Shown piece after piece: positions 54,478 to 64,000 of a stretch of 64,000 nt of DNA. Each line of letters opens with the position of its first letter. Position 1 is the stretch's first letter. Origin of the DNA: Taudactylus pleione (Eukaryota; Chordata; Amphibia; Anura; Myobatrachidae); NCBI GenBank assembly GCA_031769625.1, contig JAUIMM010000519.1, positions 1,545,501 to 1,609,500 of the forward strand, read 5' to 3'. Under the pieces are notes generated by a model. The model saw nothing but the letters and a program-made list of their open reading frames with translations. It was not told the origin of the DNA and ran no database searches. The translations under genes were made by a program, and so were the position numbers.

Positions 54478-55245
54478 AACTAGCTAGACATATTGATTTA
54501 TTGTATAGATTGAAGACATGTATTATCTGAGGAGGCTGATCATGTGACTGGCTAACATCATAGACCTCCTTTGTGATGTCACTCAGCTTTGGAATCTCAC
54601 AGCTTAGCATAAAACTATCTGTTGTTCGCTGTACAGTATCTGCAGATATGAAATAACACGGTAGGGTTAGCTTATTTAAATCTAAATGTTGTTTGAAAAT
54701 AATATTAGATCGATAAATAGATTGACAGAGTACAGTAATTGATTTATACTATAGATTGATAGAGTACAGTAATTTAGATAGATTATTTGATATATACTAT
54801 AAATGATAGCAGTAATTTAGATAAAAAAAATAGACTGATTTATACTATAGATTGATAGATAGCAGTACTTTAGATAAACAAATGATTTATATTAAAGATT
54901 GATAGATTGCAATAATTTAAATAGATGGATCAATTGATTTATGTTATAGAATGATAGATTGCAATAATTTTGAAAATTAGATAGATGTATAATATAGATT
55001 GCAGTAAGATACAGTATAACTACAGTATATAAATTGATTTATACTAAAGATTGATAGATTGCAGAAATGTATCACCTCAATAGGCTGATCATATGACTGG
55101 CTAACATCCTAGACAGTCTCTGTGATGTCACTGAGGTTTGTAATCTCACTACTTGGTATAAAATGGTCAGATGTTAGCTGTACAATATCTGCAGATATGA
55201 CATAACATGGTATTTAGCTTATTTAAATAAATTAATGTTAAGGTT
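54478..55245. repeat. Satellite array, last segment (block B, copy 3)
   Basis: Core blocks near 54515 and 55057 correspond to those at 33983 and 34462. The second reads AGATGTTAGCTGTACAATAT without the Penelope-like insertion and serves as its empty site. Confidence 0.8.
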
Positions 55246-56012
55246 CGTGCTACAGGGTTATATATAGTACCTTTAGCTGCTAAACACAGGGAAGGTATCC
55301 CAACCTATCCAAAAGATAAATATTACAGAAGATGGGGTGTAGCGCTCTAAGGTCCTGTTCTATTACTCAAGGTTGTGATTAAAATAGTGGCAGGTAATGT
55401 ATGTAATAAACATAATTCTCTCATATTGTTAAGATATTTGTGCTGTATCGATGTAGTCCTGGTATGAACCATCTAAAAAAGTCTGTAGGGTGGGTGTTCT
55501 TACAACAAAGTCTCAGAGATCAATCACCGGTTTGCAAAAACTCTAGGCAGTTAATTTAATCTGTGTCTCAATATATGAAGTGATACTGAATGGTGTTCAA
55601 CAGTCACTGGTAAGTTGTATCACAATGTAAATAACCCTCACCTTCTCCACCTGGTATCTGCGTCGGTATGTTGCCACTCCACCTCAAAGTTCACACAAAA
55701 AACCCATAGCAGCAATGGGTGCTGGGAGCTGTAGTTTCTTTTGAATTCCTTCACTGTAGCGCAGTGCCTGACACCGGCGCCGATAACAGTTGCTCCTGCC
55801 TGCTGTTGTGTGAGTCTCCAGGCAAACCAACTGCCCAGGGACGCACACCGACACCAGGTACAACAACTAGTATGTGTTTCTACCTCCTGGCCGCAGATGG
55901 CATCGCCGGGCAGCACCCCTTCTTGGCTGGCGCCCCTGGCGAATGCCATCCTGGCCAATGGGTAGATACGCCCCTGCTTGTTCGTTGATTTCATATGTGA
56001 ACTTGATGTCTT

Positions 56013-56205
56013 GATGAATATATCGTCTATGTATCTTAAGAATAGCTTGATGTAACTAGCAATCTCTGGAGAGGAAAATAGCTCTTTTTCAATGCCAAAC
56101 ATGTAGGCGTTTGCGTACGCCGGATCCTACGGCACTTCCTTTATTGGTAGGTAATATTTACCATTACATCAAGCTATTCTTAAGATACATAGACAATATA
56201 TTCAT
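56013..56205. repeat. Palindrome formed by two reverse-transcriptase fragments
   Basis: TATGTATCTTAAGAATAGCT near 56031 and AGCTATTCTTAAGATACATA near 56172 are perfect complements within arms of about 45 bp. Both encode the YIDD/YIDN block in opposite directions. Confidence 0.75.
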
Positions 56206-56419
56206 AATTTGGACTGGTACAAAAGAACATCTAAAACCATGGAACACCTTAACACCTGTTATCAAGACAGAACACACTGTCACCAACGCTCATGGGACTA
56301 TGGTAGCGCATGCGCTAGAGTGTCCAAAATGGCAGCGATCACTGGAATCGCTGCATATGGGCATTGTTAATTGGTCGAAGGGTATATAAGAATGTGACTG
56401 CAACTCTATATGCATACTC

Positions 56420-56456
56420 CTGAAGAAGTCCTGGTACTTTTGTGTAAACGACGAAA
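56420..56456 (+). ncRNA. Hammerhead-like motif
   Basis: CTGAAGA matches the CUGANGA box. A GTC/GAC stem II encloses a long loop, followed by GAAACGCG. The box is intact; stem II is short. Confidence 0.55.
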
Positions 56457-56466
56457 CGCGTTGAGG

Positions 56467-56531
56467 GACACGGTGACCTCCGGCATTCATAACCAGCTAC
56501 ACGGTGACCTCCGGCATTCATAACCAGCTAC
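56467..56531. repeat. Two-copy tandem repeat, about 32-bp unit
   Basis: CACGGTGACCTCCGGCATTC followed by ATAACCAGCTA occurs twice in a row. Confidence 0.9.
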
Positions 56532-56660
56532 CTTAATCAGAAGCCCATTGAAAGTATTTTTAATGTAATTTTCCATCTTGATGTGTGATTTTGTCTTGTG
56601 AATAAATATGTGGATTAACTACACTATGAGAGTGTTTCTCTCCCCTTTCTTATTGTACAT

Positions 56661-57038
56661 TTGGAGTTCAATACCACATGTTTTGGGGTGACTGAGGGAT
56701 CGCTGTTGCAGTATCGGGAAAATTCACACAAACTTAATGCATATTGAATTAGGTTAATACGGTACGCATATACTTTATATAAGTGAGACGCATACTATTA
56801 CCTACTATACTATGTTCTCATCCTTCTGTTTTTCATAAATTCCCGGGACCATACAACAAACGGTTCATTTGGAGAACATACAGCTGCCACTGTGAAAACG
56901 GGACTATAGTTGAATACATTTTGTCTTTTCTGAAGCATCTTGCGTCTGTGCAGATCTCCATAGGGCGTAGCGCTTTTTTAGTACCATCCTGTATAATATA
57001 TATATATTTATATATATATATATATATACATACAGTAT

Positions 57039-57083
<45 letters not shown>

Positions 57084-57170
57084 CCGGTATCAGGTCAGCA
57101 CTCTCATAGCAACTGTTCCAATACCTGGAGTGCAAGCTCAATGAACCCATGTGGGGTCATATACATAGTC
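56661..57170. other. Unassigned DNA with TA microsatellites
   Basis: Alternating TATATA runs occupy about 56995-57080. No gene recognised. Confidence 0.5.
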
Positions 57171-57320
57171 CAAATAGATGAATAAGGAGCACTTACCAGG
57201 GTCTTTTTTGAAAGCCGATTTTTTATTACTCACATTAAAGGTAATTCAATCATATTCAACGCTTTCGTCGCTGAACGTGACCTTCTTCAGGACATCAACC
57301 CATCAAAGGTAGGAAAAATC
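57171..57320 (-). mobile_element. Penelope-like end fragment, minus strand (probable)
   Basis: Contains the minus-strand hammerhead-like motif at 57263-57290, followed in that direction by GCGTTGAATATGATTG. The extent is uncertain because no coding region or repeat partner is attached. Confidence 0.45.
57263..57290 (-). ncRNA. Hammerhead-like motif
   Basis: On the minus strand: CTGAAGA, stem GTC, loop, GAC, GAAAGCG. The CUGANGA box and GAAA are intact. Confidence 0.55.
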
Positions 57321-58300
57321 AGAAGTAAACACCCCAGTGCAACTCACCTACTTATATATTGTATCAGTGGCAATCAATGAATCAAACATGTTCCTGGTCA
57401 CATCAGACACCACCAGAAGTGAGGTCATACAGACACCATATATGGTAAACATTGCAAAAAATAAACACTATATTAATACCAGTGTATATCTAACAATAAC
57501 TACTAAGAGGGACACTATAAAGCAATCACGTCCCCACTAGGTATAGACATCCACTGTGGATGCCAATTCCGGTAAATGCTATAGGCGAAACTATGTGTCC
57601 GGCCAATTAGTAACACTGCTATCTCCTTAATAATACGAAAGTGGCCACTTCATCTGTCTATCTTACCTCCAGCCACAGCTGCCAACTGGTCCGTGGTAGC
57701 GCATACCAAGAGCGGCCGTTGTTTCAGATTTAAATACAGCTTCTGGTGCGTGTCATGTAGTGGAAAGCAAACTGGAAAGTCTCTATTGCCAGCGTGGAAC
57801 GCAAACAGGAAGCATCAGCCTCCTGGTGCTTGTATGCAGAAAAATCAATGAATTCGCTAACCCTGCTTACATTATTGAGTAAATGCAGCCAAAGTGCCAA
57901 TAAGGTGGCCGACATAAATCGAATTCTCCATAAGACTGACAAAGCGTCATATATCAAACTCACATATAGTAGAGGTACTGTACACTACCAAATTCCTCTG
58001 TATCAATAACCAGTGTGTGCATAATTCTACATAAATAGATGACCTATGCTGTGTCAAAAGAACCCAATGTACCACACAAAAGATGAAAAATAGAGATGAA
58101 AAATACACATATAAATACATATAAAAATACTAATCCAATGAAAATTTTATATACAAAATATATCAACATCCTTTGGCATCTACTGTGCTGGAAAACGGAT
58201 GTGTAGAAAAAGGGAAAGTTCTGTAGGTAGAATATTTTTTTTAGTGTATCCAGGTGATTACTTGTCGAATATAGTGAAATACGCTGCTATATTCGAAAAC
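57321..58300. other. Unassigned DNA
   Basis: No gene or element recognised on either strand. Confidence 0.4.
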
Positions 58301-58540
58301 TATTGATCCACTGCACTCGCCATTCCTAGATCTGGGATGCATGTGGTATGTGACCACATTGTTTAATAAAAAATCATAGAAGCTCTGCAATCACCTTAAT
58401 AAAGCATGGGGATTTAGTTTATATTTTGAATAAAACATTTAAGCTTGCAGCTATGGTGAGTGCAGTTTCTTATTGTTTTGTTTAAACAATGTGGTCACAT
58501 ACCACATGCCTCCCTAGATCTAGGAGTGGCGAGTGCAGCG
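58301..58540. repeat. Fold-back with about 50-bp arms
   Basis: ACTCGCCATTCCTAGATCTG with GTGGTATGTGACCACATTGT on the left pair with ACAATGTGGTCACATACCAC and TAGATCTAGGAGTGGCGAGT on the right. The loop is AT-rich. Likely a MITE; no target duplication identified. Confidence 0.7.
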
Positions 58541-60120
58541 GTTCAATGACTTTTATTTGATTCTTTTTTAATTAATCTTTTTGTGATCACAGCTTCTCAT
58601 GCACCCGAATGTTAGCTCATTTATTTTAACTTGTCAGTTGCTTTCCTAGGTATTTTATGGCTAATATGCTTGGTGTAACCCTGCTCTGTACCATAGTCAG
58701 ATTGGGACCTGGGAAATCCCTGGGTTGATACACCCGTGTTTTTCCCTGGTCTTATATCAGATACAAAACCTCAAAACATGAGCTGTTGGGGATACTTGAG
58801 GGATGAGAACCACTGATGTACATGATACAGAGTAAACGTTTGTTTTATAGTCCTTCACATTTGCATCCAGTTTTGTTATTAGCGGCAATCTACACTATGC
58901 GGTTAATCCAATTAGCCGTGATACATTTGCGTGTGCCACACTTTATGGCAGTTGGAATTTGCTCAAAACTGCCCATAAGGTTGCAAGCAAAAATTAGGCT
59001 GGGAGCAGGCCGATAGGTCAGGTGCCATTGCTGGAATTTTAACGGCATGGCAATGGCAACTCGCACCCTTTCTGGCTAATTGTATTGACCCCTATTAGTT
59101 CTCCACTATCAATGGTTGAGAAGTAGAAATGGACATCGGAAGCCAATGGATATCATCCATCAATGATCCAATGGAAAAAATCTATCGAATTTTGAGTTTT
59201 TGATGGTTGCCAGCTATCGGATGCAGCTTTCTGATGACTTTTTATCAGGTGCAGACACCGGCAACTGGTGTCCACAGCTCAGCTTATGAGCTCATGCGCA
59301 AAGCTCTGACTGCTTCTGCACATGCTCATAGTATAACCAGCAAAGGTTATACCGGTGACCAGTTATCGCATTGCTTGATTCCATGTCGGAATCAACCATT
59401 ACGATGTTTTTTTTTTCCCTTTCAGGCACAGGAAGAAGAGCTTAGTTCCACTCCCAGCACAGCTCACTTCCTCCCTTTCTGCGACTGGCCTGCTGGCATG
59501 GTACACACTAGGCCGACTTGACGGCCTACTGTCCGTCGCGCAGACCGAGCGGCCGATTCAGGGAAGTATACACACCAATTGGCCAATCGACATGTCCTGA
59601 GCTGTGATGTCAGTTACTGCAAGTGTAAGGGCAGTAAAAGGAAAGCATCTATGGTGACACCTTCAATGGCCACCCCTAGCTGGGAGAGATTAAGGCGTGA
59701 ATCCATTAGGCGATGGGGTAACGACAGTACGATTACAACCGGTAATTGTTCCACATCCGGTAAATGCCCACACTGACCGATATGTCATTCAGTGCAGTCA
59801 CCCTCCCTCATCCCAGAACATGCACAACCTGTCGATATCGGCAGATTGACCGGCATGTTCAGGCGATGAGTGATGTCGAAAACGACCAGCGGGAGCGCAC
59901 ATTGCTGGTCGTTTTCAACATTATAGTGCACGATTAATGAGTGATCGAAGCACTACGATGTCGTAATCAATCAATCGGCAAGTGGATATGCGGCTTTACA
60001 CCATGGGTGCTACGTTTTATAGCATGACCTACATTAGACTAGATAAATGACAGCTAGAATCTGATTGGTTGCTATGGGCAACACCTCTTTAGAAGGTTTG
60101 ATAAATCTGCTACTGGAGTG
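58541..60120. other. Upstream of DHX15: mostly unassigned, with MITE-like pieces
   Basis: GGTACACACTAGGCCGAC near 59500 resembles the ends of other MITEs in this window. AAAACGACCAGC/GCTGGTCGTTTT near 59879-59916 forms a hairpin. The phrase GAATCTGATTGGTTGCTATG near 60058 includes an inverted CCAAT box and looks like a dispersed repeat. No gene supported. Confidence 0.4.
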
Positions 60121-60149
60121 GACACGACCTCGCTTCCCGTTATAGAATC

Positions 60150-60509
60150 TATAGATTACCACGGGTGACGTCACTAAACCGCTGCGAGAGCGGCAGTAAC
60201 AATTCCCCGTGGTGCAGTAACGTCAGCCCCTTGTCACGTCACTGTCTCCCTCCGTCCTGTGCGGCATTGGCAAATGGCGGCTCACTCACCGCCTGCCCGT
60301 CACCATCGCCCAATCGCGTTTACGCTTTGTTTTCTGACGTCAGACATCCTGCCACGCCCCCTTCCTCCCCGCTGCCGTCTCTGCGCAGGCGCTGTGGCCC
60401 CCTTCTCTCCCTCTCTCTCGCGGCCTCCTCAGCCCCGGCGCATAGTATAGGACACCCCCGGCCCGGACACGTGACCCGGCAGGCGGCCTGTGGCGCGGGA
60501 TCAGCGATC
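60150..60509 (+). promoter_or_regulatory. DHX15: DHX15 promoter region and 5' UTR (CpG-rich)
   Basis: A CpG-rich stretch directly before the DHX15 start codon. It has perfect cAMP-response-type palindromes TGACGTCA at 60166-60173 and 60335-60342, a CCAAT box at 60310-60314, an E-box CACGTG at 60468-60473 and Sp1-like GC stretches. No TATA box stands at a usual distance. This pattern fits a housekeeping gene. The transcription start is not determined. Confidence 0.7.
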
Positions 60510-60574
60510 ATGTCGAAGCGGCACCGGCTGGATCTGGGCGATGACTATGCCCCGAGTAAGAAGAGAGGCGACGG
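60510..60574 (+). CDS. DHX15: DHX15 exon 1, coding part
   Basis: DHX15 is a DEAH-box RNA helicase that takes apart the spliceosome after splicing and also acts in ribosome production; it works mainly in the nucleus. The ATG opens MSKRHRLDLGDDYAPSKKR, which matches the N-terminus of vertebrate DHX15 (MSKRHRLDLGEDYPSGKKR in human, from memory). After Gly-Asp and two bases of a Gly codon comes a strong splice donor, GTGAGT, so the exon ends within a codon, in keeping with the short first coding exon of this gene. The helicase domains lie in later exons outside the window. Confidence 0.92.
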
Positions 60575-61461
60575 GTGAGTGCTGGGGGGAAGGGTCTGCC
60601 CTTTGTCCGTAAACGAGCATGGCGCCGGCCTGGCTGTAACGGGAGGAGGTATACCTTCTGCCTCATCCTGCTGTTAGCGAGACCCGCGCTCTGGATGGGG
60701 AGCTGGGGGGGACCGGGCAGAGGGGACAGCCGCATGGGTGGGGGTGCGGGAGAGGATATCTGTAGGTATAGCCCTGAGCCAACGGGTTTTGCCCTTGTGC
60801 CCGGGGCAGCGCGGTATGTCACTGTTACCCTGGGTACGGGGGTCCCGATGGGTGAGGTGATTGGGTTTGGATGTGAATTGTTGGACATTGAAGTTCTCTG
60901 CCCAGTAGAGCACCCATCTCTGTGCCAGCGGCTGTGCTTTCCCGTTAAACGTAGCTCTTGGTCATTTAGGAGGTGCCTTGTATGTTTTGTACACAGAGGG
61001 CGGAATATAATTGTCTTCGCGGGCCGGATCTCCCGTCTAAAGCGATTAAATTGTTTAAGCTTTTAGCGATGATCGTGCCCAAAGTGTTGGGGTTTAGCCG
61101 CGTAAATCAGCTAATCCCGACCAAAGTGCTGGGTGCGATCGCGAAAAGTGCCGTTTGGGGCGCCCAAACAGGTCACTTTTCGCCGATTTCAGCTCGCACC
61201 CCTCTGGGGCTGTGAGCTGAAATGGAGCGCTGGCAGCTGATCGCGCCCGACAGGAGCAACAATTGAATAGCTCCGTCGGGCAGGAAACAATTGAATTCCG
61301 CCCACAGAGTTGCTTAATGACTATATAGTTATAAGGCACCGCAAAGTGTCTGCAGCACCGTATTAGGGGTAAACATAACATTATTACAGAACATGAGTAT
61401 AATACACAACAGCTAGCCATAGTGTGCAGAGCAAAAAAAAAATTAATCAAATCCTTATGCC

Positions 61462-62170
61462 GGGTACACACTAGACCATACCGGCTCAGAGGGTACACAC
61501 TAGACCATACCGGCTCAGAGGGTACACACACTAGACCATACCGGCTCAGAGGGTACACACACTAGACCATACCGGCTCAGAGGGTACACACACTAGACCA
61601 TACCGGCTCAGAGGGTACACACACTAGACCATACCGGCTCAGAGGGTACACACACTAGACCATACCGGCTCAGAGGGTACACACACTAGACCATACCGGC
61701 TCAGAGGGTACACACACTAGACCATACCGGCTCAGAGGGTACACACACTAGACCATACCGGCTCAGAGGGTACACACACTAGACCATACCGGCTCAGAGG
61801 GTACACACACTAGACCATACCGGCTCAGAGGGTACACACACTAGACCATACCGGCTCAGAGGGTACACACACTAGACCATACCGGCTCAGAGGGTACACA
61901 CACTAGACCATACCGGCTCAGAGGGTACACACACTAGACCATACCGGCTCAGAGGGTACACACACTAGACCATACCGGCTCAGAGGGTACACACACTAGA
62001 CCATACCGGCTCAGAGGGTACACACACACTAGACCATACCGGCTCAGAGGGTACACACACTAGACCATACCGGCTCAGAGGGTACACACACTAGACCATA
62101 CCGGCTCAGAGGGTACACACACTAGACCATACCGGCTCAGAGGGTACACACTAGACAATACCGGATCAGA
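61462..62170. repeat. 31-bp minisatellite, about 22 copies
   Basis: Unit: GGGTACACACACTAGACC followed by ATACCGGCTCAGA. The first two units are 29 bp and one near 62020 is 33 bp; most of the rest are identical, so the array is young or homogenised. The unit contains the terminal inverted repeat of the surrounding MITE. Expect length polymorphism between individuals. Confidence 0.95.
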
Positions 62171-62196
62171 CGAGATATCTTGCACATCGTCTAGAG

Positions 62197-62374
62197 CAGT
62201 GGTAACCAACCTCCAACAGTTCATGTTTTCCAGACCACCTAGCAGGTGCAGTCATTACTCACACATTTGAAAAGATCCACAGGTGGAGCTACTTATTACA
62301 CTTGTGGTTCTGTGAGGAGACCTGCAAAACATGCACTGTTGGTAGCTCTTGAGGACCAGGGTTGGCTACCCCTG
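62197..62374. mobile_element. 178-bp hAT-type MITE, nested
   Basis: Begins CAGTGGTAACCAACC and ends GGTTGGCTACCCCTG. The perfect 8-bp duplication GTCTAGAG lies on both sides. It is inserted in a MITE, whose own GTCTAG phrase was the target. Confidence 0.9.
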
Positions 62375-62733
62375 GTCTAGAGTGTACCCTCAATGTCATT
62401 GACGATGCCCGCTCCCGCACTTCGTCAGCAACATCCTGCATGCAGGTTCGAAGGGCTAGATTGTCCGCAGGGGCCATGCTGCGGAATGCAGCGTGGACTT
62501 CGTCATTGCCGGCATTGGCAAGTGTGTATGCACTTGCTAAAGCCGAGTGTCGTCGCTAACAAGGTCGGTACACGCTAGACATCGTCTAGTGTGTACCGGC
62601 CTTTACAGTAAATATCCCACGATGGGTGAGCAACAGAGGCGTATAAAATGACATAACTATAAGTAGACAGAATAAAAATTAATGTATGCTTTTTCAATCA
62701 CATTGCATGGCAGAGGAATACTGCCTTATGCTG

Positions 62734-62917
62734 GGCATACACTATGCAATTATCTGTCAGATATCTGTCCAATCTGGCTGGTTGGAATGAAAACCTGGTA
62801 ATGTATGGGAAGAAATGATAATAGAAATTTGCTCCCAAACACTAGAAAACGGACCAGATTTGCTTCCCACCAGACAGATATCTGACAGATAATTGTAGAG
62901 TGTATGCCCAGCATAAG
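62734..62917. mobile_element. MITE with TA-type duplication
   Basis: The ends TGCTGGGCATACACTATGCA and GAGTGTATGCCCAGCA are inverted repeats flanked by TTA/TAA; the precise border is ambiguous because these bases are complementary. The interior GGTTGGAATGAAAACCTGGT resembles that of the MITE at 33381-33689. Confidence 0.75.
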
Positions 62918-63411
62918 ACATGGAGGACAGGCATGATAGAAATGCAGAATAAGACGAAAGGATGCAGGCTGAGCAAAATGCATACAGAACCAATGACAGG
63001 GATAAGTGAGGCGTGTGAAGAGTGGAGAGACGTAAGCTGGAGGACTAATGCATAGATGTGTGGGTACCTTTGCATAGAAACGGGCCATGTGTCTTGTATA
63101 GAACAATATATGAGCATGCTTCTCCCTGTAATCACCTGGAGAAGGATTCTACCCCAACACACACTTCCCAGTTGTCACTGGTGTATCTTTCTGTATTGTC
63201 CCTCACTCGTGGCACAGATGTTTATACGTGGTATGCCGGTGAATAACTTAGTTTCTTAGATTCTGAATAAGTTTGTGTATTACTGCAAGCTATAGTGAAA
63301 TGGCTTACCAATCTTGAGTTTTAGAACTAACCTCTGTATAGCTGATGACAGGGCCATTTGCATATGTATTGGGAAATGGGTTGAGTAGCTGTATACTAAT
63401 ATTGCCTATGC
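62918..63411. other. Unassigned intron DNA
   Basis: No exon or element recognised. Confidence 0.4.
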
Positions 63412-63866
63412 CAGAGGTTCTCAATCACAGTCCTCAAGGTTCCCCAACAGTTCAGGTTTTAGAGATATCCATGGTTGAGCACAGATGATTTAATTAGTAC
63501 CTCAGTCAATTTGATTTAACCACCTTTGCTTAACCATGGATCTCTAAAGGTGCCCATACATCAGCTACTGTTTGTCGCGATGCGATGGGAAATGCCGACT
63601 TTTCCGGGTGGAAATGCCAACCTCCCACAATCGATGTTCTGCAATCCGTCGCCGGATCGCAGACATTTCACATGTCAAATGTCCGCGATTTGACTATTGC
63701 AATAACTTTTTGATTGCGATTGTCAAAAACATGTTGGATTTCTGGGATCCTGCGATGCCGGGTTGCAGCATCGCGGGATCACGGCAATTCGTCGCTAATG
63801 TCTGAGGCCCATAAAACCTAAACTGTTGGGGAGCCTTGAGGACTGTGTTTGGGAACCTATGCCTTG
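63412..63866. mobile_element. hAT-like MITE interrupted by a second MITE
   Basis: The outer arms are AGAGGTTCTCAATCACAGTC with CTCAAGGTTCCCCAACAGTT on the left and AACTGTTGGGGAGCCTTGAG with GACTGTGTTTGGGAACC on the right. CCTATGCC flanks both sides, though part of this may belong to the terminus. The inner MITE lies between ATCTCTAA and TAAAACC. Confidence 0.7.
63549..63808. mobile_element. Inner MITE with TAA duplication
   Basis: Starts AGGTGCCCATACATC and ends GTCTGAGGCCCA, with TAA on both sides. Terminal repeats are short and imperfect. Internal stems include GCGATCCGGCGACGG-like pairs. The 3-bp duplication fits PIF/Harbinger. Confidence 0.6.
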
Positions 63867-64000
63867 AATGAAATATGGAAGTCATCTGTATAGTATCTGT
63901 GCAGCAGGCTTGAAGTCCTTTGGGAGACTAAAAGGTTGCTAATGCCATAATCACATGGGTTGTTTACCAGTTGCAGAGACCTTTCTGGCTTAAAGGAAAG

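Larger units (their letters stand above)
55246..56660. mobile_element. Composite Penelope-like remnant
   Basis: Non-satellite DNA with two short reverse-transcriptase pieces in opposite orientation, each with KLFLRYID: one on the minus strand (56102-55990, YIDDIFI) and one on the plus strand (about 56129-56235, YIDNIFIIWTG). Further right are a plus-strand hammerhead-like motif and a duplicated 31-bp unit. The parts suggest one element rearranged into an inverted form, or two nested remnants. Confidence 0.65.
61459..62600. mobile_element. MITE in DHX15 intron 1, expanded by a minisatellite and a nested hAT
   Basis: The left end GCCGGGTACACACTAGACC and the right end GTCTAGTGTGTACCGGC are inverted repeats. 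Inside the left end the terminal sequence has been amplified into a tandem array; a small hAT element sits at 62197-62374. A further internal terminus-like phrase, GTACACGCTAGAC, is near 62569. No transposase and no certain target duplication. Confidence 0.75.
60575..64000 (+). other. DHX15: DHX15 intron 1 (continues past the window)
   Basis: Begins GTGAGT. No further DHX15 exon was recognised before the window ends. It contains several MITEs and a 31-bp minisatellite. The stretch 60620-61458 shows a GC-rich start and, near 61127-61200, an inverted repeat (CCAAAGTGCTGGGTGCG and relatives), with no other feature. Confidence 0.75.

Noticed and set aside
54138..54479. 113-codon minus-strand frame
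   Set aside because: No recognisable domain, start context or neighbouring exon signals.
60165..60578. 137-codon frame upstream of and overlapping DHX15 exon 1
   Set aside because: It uses a CpG-rich stretch in which stop codons are rare. The downstream ATG gives the conserved DHX15 N-terminus and its frame ends at a proper splice donor.
61094..61558. 154-codon minus-strand frame with repeated YPLSRYGLVC-type peptide
   Set aside because: It is a translation of the first minisatellite units and flank, not a repeat protein.
61462..62170. Regularly spaced repeats that might suggest a CRISPR array
   Set aside because: The units are directly adjacent with no unique spacers, there are no cas genes, and the setting is a vertebrate intron.

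Overview
This is vertebrate nuclear DNA, most likely from a frog or toad. The organism is an inference from three things: the mix of DIRS, Penelope-like, PIF/Harbinger-like, hAT and Tc1 elements packed into one window, the first exon of a conserved vertebrate gene at the right edge, and the absence of any prokaryotic gene organisation. Almost every open frame in the left 60 kb is transposon-derived or chance. The only host gene I can support is the 5' end of DHX15 (plus strand, exon 1 coding part 60510-60574) in a CpG-rich promoter, with intron 1 running to the window edge.

Layout. 1-7.9 kb: a GC-rich degenerate minisatellite, then small inverted-repeat transposons (1616-2201, 2754-3690 with 3142-3642 nested inside, 5530-6073, 6277-6877), the first piece of a GATA-rich satellite (about 3.96-5.2 kb) and a Penelope-like remnant near 7.2 kb. 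7.94-23.97 kb: one hAT-type element with perfect 8-bp target duplications, split by a large LTR-like element (direct repeats 8806-9220 and 22934-23352), which is itself split by a DIRS retrotransposon (16031-21975) and several MITEs. 24.3-40.7 kb: the satellite array, in which a block of 3-4 kb has been tandemly duplicated and later invaded by a Penelope-like element (34580-38589), hAT, Harbinger-like and pogo-like elements. 41.6-47.0 kb: a second, truncated DIRS copy, followed by a 212-bp DIRS remnant made of the two termini only. 48.3-51.6 kb: a broken Tc1 element and, 44 bp further on, a Tc1 element with an intact transposase. 51.6-60 kb: a last satellite piece, Penelope remnants with hammerhead-like motifs, fold-back sequences and unassigned DNA. 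60-64 kb: DHX15 promoter, exon 1 and intron 1, the intron carrying a 31-bp minisatellite apparently grown from the terminal repeat of a MITE.

What stands out. (1) A Harbinger-like MITE family in which one copy is almost entirely a row of about twelve separate hairpins. (2) Both DIRS copies in informative states: one keeps termini and internal complementary region but has a YLDN reverse transcriptase motif; the other has a broken reverse transcriptase but an open 418-codon tyrosine recombinase. (3) Duplicated satellite blocks that supply empty sites, so several insertions can be ordered in time. (4) Hammerhead-like motifs at Penelope ends. No database search was possible, so family names rest on motifs, terminal repeats and target-site duplications visible in the sequence.
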